A stretch of 16,679 nt of DNA from Desulfobacteraceae bacterium (lineage in GTDB: Bacteria; Desulfobacterota; Desulfobacteria; Desulfobacterales; Desulfosalsimonadaceae). Position numbers and translations under genes: made by a program. The notes beneath the pieces were generated by a model, which worked only from the letters and a program-made list of their open reading frames with translations, had not been told where the DNA came from and searched no databases. Location: NCBI GenBank assembly GCA_021162325.1, contig JAGGYV010000175.1, forward strand, positions 1 through 16,679, read 5' to 3'. Position 1 is the first letter of the stretch; each line of letters begins with the position of its first letter. Below, in pieces: positions 6,311 to 12,978 of this stretch.

Positions 6311-7459
6311 ATGGCTTTTATATCCTCTGGTTATAATCCAGACAAGCCCATGACAGATCGGATCACTGACATCGGGCCAAGACATTTTGAAGAGTTTTAT
6401 CCGGAAGTAATTAAAAAAAATAAAGGCAAATGGCTGTATCATGAAATTTTAAAACCGGGCGTTCTGGTTCATGTTTCAGAAACCGGTGATGAAGTTTATA
6501 CGGTCAGGGTCGGCGGCGCTCGTCTCATGTCAGTGACGCATATTCGTGAAATATGTGAAATCGCGGATAAACATTGTGACGGCCATATTCGGTTCACGAC
6601 CAGAAACAATATTGAATTCATGGTCGACAGCAAGGAAAAAGTTGATCCGTTGATTAAGGAATTGGAAAGCCGCAAGTTTGATGGTGGCAGCTTTAAATTT
6701 CCGATCGGCGGTACGGGTGCCGGTATTACTAACATTATTCATACCCAGGGCTGGATTCATTGTCATACACCGGCAACCGATGCGTCGGGAACGGTAAAAG
6801 CGACTTTGGATGAGGTCTTTTCTGATTTTCAGAATATGCGGTTGCCGGCGCATTTGCGTATTTCCATGGCATGCTGTTTGAATATGTGCGGGGCGGTTCA
6901 TTGCTCAGATATCGCGATCCTTGGATATCATAGAAAACCCCCAATCGTAGATACCGCATATGTTGATAAAATATGTGAAGTGCCCTTAGCCATTGCTGCA
7001 TGCCCGACCGCAGCAATCAAGCCGAAAAAAGTTAAGCTGGAAGACGGCACGACGGTTAACAGTGTTGAAATTAACAGAGAACGCTGCATGTTCTGCGGTA
7101 ACTGCTATACCATGTGTCCCTCTCTGCCGCTGGCAGATAAGGAAGGGGACGGTATTGTTCTGATGGTTGGCGGTAAAGTCTCCAACCGGATTTCCGCACC
7201 GAAATTTTCCAAAGTTGTGGTTGCATTCATCCCGAATGAAATGCCGAGATGGCCGACCATGACCGAAAAGATCAAGGACATTATCGAAGCCTATGCAGCG
7301 GATGCCAGAAAATATGAAAGACTCGGTGAGTGGGCGGAAAGAATCGGATGGGAAAGATTTTTTGAGAAAACCGGTCTTGAATTTACCCATCATCTGATTG
7401 ATGATTTCCGTGATCCGGCTTATTATACATGGCGCCAGACCTCGAATTTCAAATTCTAA
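6311..7459 (+). CDS. dsrB: Dissimilatory sulfite reductase, beta subunit
   Basis: DsrB carries the catalytic siroheme-[4Fe-4S] site of the DsrA2B2 enzyme. The 382-residue product has C151, then C188, C189 and C193 in ACCLNMCGAVHC, the ligands of the coupled cluster. The ferredoxin domain has C231 and then C259, C262 and C265 (CMFCGNC), with C269 following. The C-terminal DFRDPAYYTWRQTSNFKF is the strongly conserved end of the family. An in-frame GTG lies at 6302, but it falls inside the AGGAGGGG SD (6295-6302), and MAFISSGYNP is the conserved N-terminus, so the ATG at 6311 is used. Translation is closely coupled to dsrA. The product should work with DsrC as co-substrate, encoded elsewhere. 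Confidence 0.98.
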   Translation: MAFISSGYNPDKPMTDRITDIGPRHFEEFYPEVIKKNKGKWLYHEILKPGVLVHVSETGDEVYTVRVGGARLMSVTHIREICEIADKHCDGHIRFTTRNNIEFMVDSKEKVDPLIKELESRKFDGGSFKFPIGGTGAGITNIIHTQGWIHCHTPATDASGTVKATLDEVFSDFQNMRLPAHLRISMACCLNMCGAVHCSDIAILGYHRKPPIVDTAYVDKICEVPLAIAACPTAAIKPKKVKLEDGTTVNSVEINRERCMFCGNCYTMCPSLPLADKEGDGIVLMVGGKVSNRISAPKFSKVVVAFIPNEMPRWPTMTEKIKDIIEAYAADARKYERLGEWAERIGWERFFEKTGLEFTHHLIDDFRDPAYYTWRQTSNFKF

Positions 7460-7470
7460 TATTATTAACT

Positions 7471-7509
7471 GTTTTTTCCGGGGATACGATACGGATCCCC
7501 GGAAAAAAC
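7471..7509 (+). other. Perfect intercistronic hairpin between dsrB and dsrD
   Basis: Two 15-bp arms, GTTTTTTCCGGGGAT and ATCCCCGGAAAAAAC, enclose a 9-base loop. It starts 11 bp after the dsrB stop and ends just before the dsrD SD. The T-run is in the 5' arm and the A-run in the 3' arm, with no T tract after the stem, so it is not a normal rho-independent terminator in either direction. An mRNA processing or stabilising structure that sets dsrAB against dsrD levels is more likely, or a partial terminator. Confidence 0.75.
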
Positions 7510-7528
7510 AATATAAAAGGATATATCT

Positions 7529-7768
7529 ATGGAATTAGAAGAGGCACAAGAAAGAATCGTTACTGCGCTGACAAAAAAAGCAAAAACCAAGTCAAAATTT
7601 TATTTTAATGATTTGTCCAAAATCCTTGAGTTAAAACCCAGGGAGGCCAAAAAGTTAGTCACTAAGCTGATAGAAACAGAAATTTTGGAATACTGGTCCA
7701 GCGGCAGCACCACCATGTATGGCCTCAAGGGTAAGGGGAAACAGGCTGGGGCAGAGCACGAAGATTGA
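7529..7768 (+). CDS. dsrD: Dissimilatory sulfite reductase-associated protein DsrD
   Basis: A 79-residue winged-helix protein found beside dsrAB in sulfate reducers with reductive Dsr. DsrD has been reported to bind DsrAB and stimulate sulfite reduction, not to act as a DNA-binding regulator. The expected features are present: near-standard length, an N-terminal helix (EEAQERIVTALTKKA), a central LKPREAKKLVTKLIETEIL helix region, and the EYWSSGSTTMYGLKGKG wing. The start ATG follows AAAGGA at normal spacing, 69 bp after dsrB across a perfect hairpin. The TGA stop is shared with the first two bases of a family 1 repeat, so that element begins exactly at the end of the gene. The C-terminal QAGAEHED is less conserved and may have been shaped by that insertion. 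Confidence 0.95.
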   Translation: MELEEAQERIVTALTKKAKTKSKFYFNDLSKILELKPREAKKLVTKLIETEILEYWSSGSTTMYGLKGKGKQAGAEHED

Positions 7769-7917
7769 TGGCTTCGTAAAAAGTCCAAATTCTTTGTTGC
7801 GCTGCATCCTTCGCTTCTTCATGGTACGATAAGTACAAATCATTACTCAGGATTTGCGCGCCTCAAATTTGGAACTTTTTTCTTTGCCATCGGAATTCGA
7901 TTTTTTACGAGTTTGTC
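7767..7917. repeat. MITE-like repeat, family 1, copy B (full form)
   Basis: It opens GATGGCTTCGTAAAAAGTCC and closes with GATTTTTTACGAGTTTGTC, an imperfect inverse of the opening. The first bases overlap the TGA of dsrD. The interior has a potential hairpin between AAATTCTTTGTTGCGC and ACTCAGGATTTGCGCGC. It fills most of the 196-bp gap between dsrD and the CbiA-type gene, so the latter's transcription must either read through it or start inside or just after it. Confidence 0.78.
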
Positions 7918-7964
7918 AAGATTAATTGATTTCACGCGCTATTTTTTACACATAAATTATTGCG

Positions 7965-9473
7965 ATGCAGGATGATTTGCCGATCGAGATTCCCAGAGTT
8001 TTAATTGCCGCCTTGCGGGGGGGATCCGGTAAAACTGTTTTATCTATCGGGATTATCGCTGCATTACGCAATGCAGGAAAAAAAGTTGTTCCTTTTAAGA
8101 AAGGCCCTGATTATATAGATGCTGGCTGGCTGGCCATGGCGGCCGGCCAGCCCTGCTATAATCTGGACACCTTTATGGCAGATGACCGTCTTGTCTGCCA
8201 GTCTTTTCTTTCCCATACGAGTTCGTCGTTATCTTCTTTGGACACCAGCAATGACATCGCCGTAATTGAAGGCAACCGGGGAATCTATGATGGCCTTGAT
8301 GTCGATGGGTCCACCAGTACGGCAGCCCTTTCCAGGCTTTTAAATGTCCCGGTGATCCTTTGTCTGGATTGCACGAAAAGTACCCGGACCATGGCGGCCG
8401 TTGTTCTGGGATGTCTTCATTTTGAGCCTGATGTACAGATCAAAGGTATTATTCTTAATCGTGTTGCCGGGGCACGCCATGAAAATATCCTGCGCACCAG
8501 TATTGAAACACATTGCGGCGTTCCGGTGATCGGTGCGGTTCCCAAGCTTAAAAGCCAGGATTTTCCGGAACGGCATATGGGACTGATTCCCACCCCGGAA
8601 CACGCCTGGGCCAAAAAATCTATTAATGCCGCCGCCGATGTTGTGGCAAATCATGTTAATCTAAACGAAGTATTACGCATTGCAAAAACGGCTGAGAATA
8701 AATCTTTTTCATGCAGTACTGATTTTTCATGTACTGACGATTTCTCACGTACTGACGATGATACATTGTCTGTTAGAATTGTCAGTTCCGGGAAAGGTAA
8801 TGACAATTCATCCAAAAAAATTTTGCAAATGCCTAAAATAGGGATTGTGAGAGACTCGGCATTTCAATTTTATTATCCGGACAATATAGACGCATTGGCT
8901 GCTGCCGGTGCGGATCTGGTTTACATCAGTCCGTTGACTGACACGGGCCTTCCGGATATTGACGGATTATATATTGGTGGGGGATTTCCTGAAACCCATG
9001 CAAAAGAACTGGCTGCCAATCAGCAATTCCGAAATGATATCAAGGATGCGGCTGAAAGCGGACTTCCTATTTATGCGGAATGCGGTGGGTTAATGTATCT
9101 GGGGGAATCGCTGGTTTTAGATTCTTCATACCCTATGACCGGTGTCTTACCACTGACATTCGGGTTTTCAAAAAAACCCCAGGGCCATGGGTATACTGTT
9201 GCTGTGGTGGACAGGGAAAATCCGTTTTATAAAATCGGAACTGTTTTAAAAGGTCATGAATTCCATTACTCAAAGGTGTTGGAATGGCATGGCAGCGATC
9301 AGGATATGGTATTTTCCATGGAAAAAGGGCATGGGATTATTAACAATCGGGACGGACTCTGTTACAAGAATGTGTTTGCCACCTACACCCATATTCATGC
9401 TCTGGGCGTTCCCCAATGGGCAGAGATCCTGGTGCGGCTGGGAAAGGAATTCAGATTGAAGATTGAAGATTGA
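7965..9473 (+). CDS. cbiA: Cobyrinate a,c-diamide synthase family protein (CbiA; DsrN-type siroheme amidase by context)
   Basis: CbiA-family enzymes use ATP and glutamine to convert acetate side chains of tetrapyrroles to amides. The N-terminal half is a dethiobiotin-synthetase-like ATPase with P-loop GGSGKT at 19-24, followed by KKGPDYID (45-52) and EGNRGIYDG (102-110). The C-terminal half is a class I glutamine amidotransferase with nucleophile C373 in AECGG and histidines in YTHIHAL (474-480). Between them, residues 242-290 form an acidic, serine-rich, repeat-containing linker. That linker makes the 502-residue protein longer than the usual 450 or so. Placement directly after dsrABD matches the DsrN paralogue proposed to amidate siroheme to siroamide, though a cobalamin role is possible. 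The ATG at 7965 has no good SD, and no other start fits before the P-loop. The C-terminus runs into a heptanucleotide repeat. Confidence 0.93.
   Translation: MQDDLPIEIPRVLIAALRGGSGKTVLSIGIIAALRNAGKKVVPFKKGPDYIDAGWLAMAAGQPCYNLDTFMADDRLVCQSFLSHTSSSLSSLDTSNDIAVIEGNRGIYDGLDVDGSTSTAALSRLLNVPVILCLDCTKSTRTMAAVVLGCLHFEPDVQIKGIILNRVAGARHENILRTSIETHCGVPVIGAVPKLKSQDFPERHMGLIPTPEHAWAKKSINAAADVVANHVNLNEVLRIAKTAENKSFSCSTDFSCTDDFSRTDDDTLSVRIVSSGKGNDNSSKKILQMPKIGIVRDSAFQFYYPDNIDALAAAGADLVYISPLTDTGLPDIDGLYIGGGFPETHAKELAANQQFRNDIKDAAESGLPIYAECGGLMYLGESLVLDSSYPMTGVLPLTFGFSKKPQGHGYTVAVVDRENPFYKIGTVLKGHEFHYSKVLEWHGSDQDMVFSMEKGHGIINNRDGLCYKNVFATYTHIHALGVPQWAEILVRLGKEFRLKIED
8709..8762 (+). repeat. Three in-frame 18-bp repeats in the CbiA linker
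   Basis: Residues 249-266 read SCSTDF-SCTDDF-SRTDDD, three versions of one hexapeptide. At the DNA level the units share TCATGTACTGACGATTTC-like sequence, with small substitutions between copies. They lie between the ATPase and amidotransferase domains, so copy-number change would alter linker length without a frameshift. Confidence 0.7.
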
Positions 9474-9494
9474 AGATTGAAGATTGAAGATTGA
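9453..9494 (+). repeat. Six tandem copies of the heptamer AGATTGA at the 3' end of the CbiA gene
   Basis: Six perfect AGATTGA units in a row. The first three encode the last residues (RLKIED) and supply the TGA stop at 9471-9473; the other three are downstream. Because 7 is not a multiple of 3, units cycle through all frames, and the TGA in each unit closes any frame entering the array within 21 bases. Gain or loss of units should therefore hardly change the protein. Confidence 0.9.
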
Positions 9495-9554
9495 AAAACA
9501 TGCCGGCAATTTACTGTATTTGTATATTAACTTCTTCCAGTTCCCTAAATAGTC

Positions 9555-9700
9555 CCTGAACGAAAACCCTGAAATGAATTTGTCATTACGAGAAGTGAGG
9601 AACGAATGACGACGTAATCCCCTGTATTCATGAGATTGCTTCGGTCGTGCCTCCCATCGCAATGACAGAATATTCATAATAGAGGGACTTTTCGTTCAAC
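9555..9700. repeat. MITE-like repeat, family 2, copy D2 (inverted relative to D1)
   Basis: Its reverse complement starts GTTGAACGAAAAGTCCC and contains TGTCATTGCGATGGGAGGCA, AAGCAATCTCATG and ATTCGTTCCTCACTTCTCG, matching copy D1 at 4606-4752 along its length. The ends are imperfect inverses of each other (TGAACGAAAA is common to both). Together with the heptamer array and a terminator, it accounts for the 305-bp gap 9474-9778, which holds no gene. Confidence 0.75.
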
Positions 9701-9718
9701 CACTAAAAATATAAAAAA

Positions 9719-9754
9719 AGCCGGGCTCATGAATTCATGCACCCAGCTTTTATC
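9719..9754. terminator. Probable bidirectional terminator between the CbiA and cytochrome c3 genes
   Basis: Arms AGCCGGG / CCCAGCT pair over 7 bp with one G-U wobble, around a centre containing the palindrome ATGAATTCAT. On the minus strand the stem is followed by a run of seven T residues, 25 bp beyond the cytochrome stop. On the plus strand it is followed by TTTTATCTTTTT. It can end both convergent genes. Confidence 0.7.
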
Positions 9755-9778
9755 TTTTTAAATCGCTGTAATTAAAAA

Positions 9779-10246
9779 TTATTTCTTTGCCTTTTTAGGA
9801 TGACATTCTGAACATTTAACCGGACCGGCACCCCCTGATTTGTGGCAATCAACGCAGTTCGCATGCATTGCGCCATAGTAATATTCCAGCTTCATTTTTT
9901 TCCAGTCTGCTTTGGCCATGCCTTTTGGTTTTTTGGGCTTTTCGGTTTTGTCGTGACATTCCAGGCAACCCTGAACCGCGTCGTCTTCTTTGAGTTCCAG
10001 CGGTTTACCATCTTTATCATGATGGCATTCACCACAGGCAACACCGTAACCATCCGGTGCAGCGATTGAATGTTTTTTATGGCTGAACGTGCAAAGTCCC
10101 TTTTTGTGTTTGGCAAAAGCGTCCGTGTTATTCATTTCAAAAACGTCTTTCACCGCATCTGATTCCGCCGCATTAATGGATGCGCCGAAAAGAAACATCG
10201 CAACACCGACAATCGCCAATAATAAAAAAATTCGTTTGTTTTTCAT
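9779..10246 (-). CDS. Periplasmic tetrahaem cytochrome c3 (class III cytochrome c)
   Basis: Cytochrome c3 shuttles electrons in the periplasm between hydrogenases or formate dehydrogenases and membrane complexes in sulfate reducers. The 155-residue precursor has a positively charged start, a hydrophobic segment (about 6-21) and likely cleavage near A27. Four CxxCH haem sites follow: CGECH (71-75), CLECH (94-98), CVDCH (131-135) and CSECH (145-149). The extra histidines H56, H59, H76 (in CHH) and H128 fit the distal ligands of bis-His c3 haems. A lysine-rich insert (102-119) lies between haems 2 and 3. The start is either this ATG or a GTG six bases upstream at 10252. AAGGAGGG is better spaced for the ATG. 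It is single, convergent to the dsr cluster, and bounded by a terminator and a repeat-rich gap. Confidence 0.93.
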   Translation of the reverse strand: MKNKRIFLLLAIVGVAMFLFGASINAAESDAVKDVFEMNNTDAFAKHKKGLCTFSHKKHSIAAPDGYGVACGECHHDKDGKPLELKEDDAVQGCLECHDKTEKPKKPKGMAKADWKKMKLEYYYGAMHANCVDCHKSGGAGPVKCSECHPKKAKK

Positions 10247-10342
10247 TTTCACTCACCCTCCTTAAAATCATAAATATTTTTAAAAAATAATGTAATGTAT
10301 TATATTTATATCATATATAGATTTAAATGAAATCAACAAAAA

Positions 10343-10369
10343 ATTATCAACTATTGTTTGTGATGTCAA
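10343..10369 (-). promoter_or_regulatory. Candidate promoter for the cytochrome c3 gene
   Basis: On the minus strand a perfect TTGACA (10369-10364) is followed after 15 bp by GATAAT (10348-10343). The implied leader is about 90 nt of very AT-rich DNA. The short spacer lowers confidence, and other TATA-like hexamers closer to the gene could serve instead. Confidence 0.4.
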
Positions 10370-10384
10370 TAAAAACAAGAAAAT

Positions 10385-10564
10385 ACTAAATATTTGTACC
10401 TGTTCACGGGGGTACAACTGCTGATGTGCTTTCAACCAATGGCCTGTAGGCGTTCACAGGGTGCCGTAGATGCGAGGCGTCGAGTGCATAGACGTACTTT
10501 TGTACTTCAAGTGGTCGACAACAAAGCAGGTGCGGTGCCCTGTGAATGCCTACAAATATTTAGT
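10385..10564. repeat. 180-bp element with perfect 14-bp terminal inverted repeats (family 3)
   Basis: The ends ACTAAATATTTGTA (10385-10398) and TACAAATATTTAGT (10551-10564) are exact inverses. Inside, 10445-10554 folds as a long imperfect hairpin whose outer arms are TGTAGGCGTTCACAGGGTGCC and its near-inverse, with a small GTAC-TTTT-GTAC core at the tip. It carries no plausible gene. With copy C and AT-rich DNA it fills the 650-bp space 10253-10903. Mobility is inferred from the structure. Confidence 0.7.
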
Positions 10565-10625
10565 GGGCCTTCAGTGGCTATATTTGTCAACCAGCGAATA
10601 ATAAAAAAAAATAAGGGTCTTCTTT

Positions 10626-10790
10626 GACGGCTTCGTAAAAAGTCCAAATTCTGTGTTGCGCTGCATTCTTCGTTTCTTCAAAGTACGCTAAGTACGAATC
10701 ATCACTCAGAATTTGCGCGCATTGCCAATTTTATGAGACTGGTGAACTTTTATACTTTGCCGTCGGAATCCGACTTTTTACGGGACTATC
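10626..10790. repeat. MITE-like repeat, family 1, copy C (longest form)
   Basis: It starts GACGGCTTCGTAAAAAGTCC and ends GACTTTTTACGGGACTATC, imperfect inverses of each other. The interior matches copy B (GTTGCGCTGCATTCTTCG and AGTACGCTAAGTACGAATCA, then ACTCAGAATTTGCGCGC), with a longer segment before the tail. It lies 113 bp before the membrane-protein gene, in the same orientation as copies A and B. Confidence 0.78.
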
Positions 10791-10903
10791 TTCTTTGGTT
10801 TTTGTGCAAATTTATGGCATACTGCCCGGCAACGATAAATACATCGTTTTTCAATAATATAATGTGTCAGATGCCATGCGCTTGAAAAAGGACAGGAGGA
10901 ATA

Positions 10904-11587
10904 TTGAAAAATCGACCGTTTCTGAAAGCCGGTTATATCGGTTTGCTGGTGATTGTGATGAGTATGATACTCGTCACTATTTTTCCGTCCAAAGCGTCCA
11001 AAATGCCGCAAGGGTTTTTTACGCCGATTATTGCCTTTGAATTCATTGAGACAAAGGCGGAAGTGTTTCAGCTATTTGCATCAACCGACGGCACGATTCG
11101 ACAAACGATGGTGGATGCCATGGATCTGGGGAATCAGCTGGATTTTATCTATATGTTCCTGTATTCACTGTTTCTGCTGATGTTTTGCCTTAAATGTGCT
11201 GAAATTTCATCGAAAAAATATTATTACATCGGTGCTGTTATTGCAGTGGCGGTCCTGTCGGCGGATGCCCTGGAAAATATACAATTGCTGGGAATTACGG
11301 CAAACCTTGAAACCGGGAATTTTAAACAATACCTGGCCTGGCTGCATTTGTTTACCTGGATGAAATGGGGCGGAATTGCCGTTATCTTCCTGGTATTGTT
11401 TTTCTGGTTTATCAAAGGCGGTATATTCTCAAAAATAATCGGCATTACCGGTGCATGGAGTTTTGCGTCAGGTCTTCTTGCATTTTTAAGCCGCTCTGTG
11501 CTAAATGAACTATTCGGCTTGACGGTTGCATTAATGTTTATCATGATGATAATTTACTGTTTGATTTATAAATATGACACTGATTGA
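10904..11587 (+). CDS. Six-helix integral membrane protein of unknown function
   Basis: I do not recognise the family. The 227-residue product has six strongly hydrophobic segments at about residues 10-28, 80-98, 106-123, 153-171, 178-196 and 203-222. A soluble stretch of about 50 residues (30-79) sits between helices 1 and 2. No enzyme motif is visible. The start is a TTG placed 4-5 bases after AGGAGG (10894-10899), the best-supported choice; the next ATG lies well inside helix 1. The last 14 bases overlap the start of the serine hydrolase gene, which argues for translational coupling and a shared process. The pair lies downstream of two repeat elements, with no obvious link to sulfur metabolism. 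Confidence 0.75.
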   Translation: MKNRPFLKAGYIGLLVIVMSMILVTIFPSKASKMPQGFFTPIIAFEFIETKAEVFQLFASTDGTIRQTMVDAMDLGNQLDFIYMFLYSLFLLMFCLKCAEISSKKYYYIGAVIAVAVLSADALENIQLLGITANLETGNFKQYLAWLHLFTWMKWGGIAVIFLVLFFWFIKGGIFSKIIGITGAWSFASGLLAFLSRSVLNELFGLTVALMFIMMIIYCLIYKYDTD

Positions 11588-12923
11588 CTCGTTGAAATCC
11601 AAAGCGTTCCGGATCATATCCATTCCGGATGATTTGTCATCGCTTATTACCCATGATTCGTTGTCTGAAGCGGAACCTGTAGATGCCGAAATGACCCGTG
11701 AAGGGGTTGACGCCATCTGGACCGGCGTGGAAGATCTTTATCGCTCGGGGTGTTATCCGGGGATTACGTTTTGTCTGCGAAGAAAAGGGCGGGTCGTCAT
11801 CAATCGTGCCATTGGTCACAGCCATGGGAATGGTCCAGGTGACTCTCCGGATTCTACCAAAACTCTCATGACGCCGGACACCCCTATATGCCAGTATTCC
11901 GCCTCCAAAGCGGTCACGGCCATGTTAATTCATTTACTGGCGGAACAGGGAATGATTTCCCTTTCAGATCCGGTAATGAAATACATTCCGGAATTTGCAG
12001 TCCACGGTAAACATAAAATAACTATTTTAAATGTTATTTCCCACCATGGCGGGATTCCCACGCCGCCGCGCAATGTGGACCCGGAGATCCTTTTTGACAA
12101 CGAAAAGCTGGTGCAATTGATTTGTGATTTAAAGCCCACATCCAAAGATGGCGGCAGTATGGCATATCATGCCGTCACGGGCGGAACCATTATGGGGGAG
12201 ATTGTCCAAAGGGTCACGGGAAAGGATATCCGGGCATTTCTGGATGAATCTATCCGGAAACCGCTGGGGTTTCGGTATTTTAGTTATGGGGTGCGTGAAG
12301 AAGATATTAAAAACGTTGCTACCAACTACAGTACCGGACTCCCGCTGATTTTTCCGGTGTCAGCCATTGCAAAAAGAGCGTTGAGTGTTGCCTGGGATGA
12401 TGTGGTCCGGATTGGCAATCAGCCACGGTTTTATAAAATTATTGTCCCGGCCGCTAATCTTGTGGCGACTGCCGATGAAATGTCGCAATTCTTTCAAATG
12501 CTGTTAAACGGCGGGGAATTGAATGGGAAGCGCATTTTTAAACCATCCACCATCCGCCAGGCGGTGGCGCCGGTGGCGAAAATGGGGTTTGACGGCACGA
12601 TGGTTGTTCCCATGAGATATAGCGCCGGTCTGATGCTGGGGGCGTCACCCGTCGGGATGTGGGGACCCTATTCGGAAGTCGCCTACGGCCATATCGGGTT
12701 TATGAATATTTTCTGCTGGGCCGATCCGGCGCGGGATATTTCCGTATCTCTTCAGACAACGGGTAAATCATTGATTGGGACGCATATCGGGCCGCTGGCG
12801 CGGTTTCTGTTTGGCGTGGGGCGGCATTGCAGTATGAAGGAAGCGGTGGGCGGAGACATTGGATCATTTGCTTCTTTTAAGGCCCCGTTTCAAAAAATGC
12901 TGCGCAGGCTTATTCTGGGATAG
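11574..12923 (+). CDS. Serine hydrolase, beta-lactamase/class C family (esterase-like)
   Basis: A 449-residue member of the beta-lactamase-related serine hydrolases (PF00144-type), which includes class C beta-lactamases, DD-peptidases and family VIII esterases. The nucleophile motif SxxK is S109-A-S-K112, followed by the helix TAMLIHLLAEQGMISLSDPV typical of the group. A Tyr-containing motif is seen at Y198-H-A. A late HxG motif, H373-I-G, takes the place of KTG, as in esterases. No signal peptide or lipobox is seen, so a cytoplasmic lipase or esterase role is more likely than drug resistance. The ATG overlaps the preceding membrane-protein gene by 14 bp and has no strong SD of its own, consistent with translation by coupling. 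No clear terminator stem follows. The fold is confident; the substrate is unknown. Confidence 0.88.
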   Translation: MTLIDSLKSKAFRIISIPDDLSSLITHDSLSEAEPVDAEMTREGVDAIWTGVEDLYRSGCYPGITFCLRRKGRVVINRAIGHSHGNGPGDSPDSTKTLMTPDTPICQYSASKAVTAMLIHLLAEQGMISLSDPVMKYIPEFAVHGKHKITILNVISHHGGIPTPPRNVDPEILFDNEKLVQLICDLKPTSKDGGSMAYHAVTGGTIMGEIVQRVTGKDIRAFLDESIRKPLGFRYFSYGVREEDIKNVATNYSTGLPLIFPVSAIAKRALSVAWDDVVRIGNQPRFYKIIVPAANLVATADEMSQFFQMLLNGGELNGKRIFKPSTIRQAVAPVAKMGFDGTMVVPMRYSAGLMLGASPVGMWGPYSEVAYGHIGFMNIFCWADPARDISVSLQTTGKSLIGTHIGPLARFLFGVGRHCSMKEAVGGDIGSFASFKAPFQKMLRRLILG

Positions 12924-12978
12924 TGTTTTTCGTTTTTTTGTAACTACCGACGGGTTAATTTTCTATGAGAAATTCGGG

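Noticed and set aside
9270..9677. 135-residue minus-strand frame
   Set aside because: It is made of antisense CbiA sequence, the heptamer array and repeat D2. The repeated peptide in it comes from the heptamer.
9453..9700. CRISPR array
   Set aside because: The heptamers have no spacers, and the following repeat is a single MITE-like copy. No cas genes are seen.
10394..10627. 77-residue frame inside the 180-bp element
   Set aside because: It lies in the fold-back repeat, has no SD, and the protein matches nothing I know.
11574..12923. Antibiotic-resistance beta-lactamase
   Set aside because: The KTG motif is replaced by HxG, there is no signal peptide, and the gene is coupled to a membrane protein. 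An esterase-like serine hydrolase fits better.
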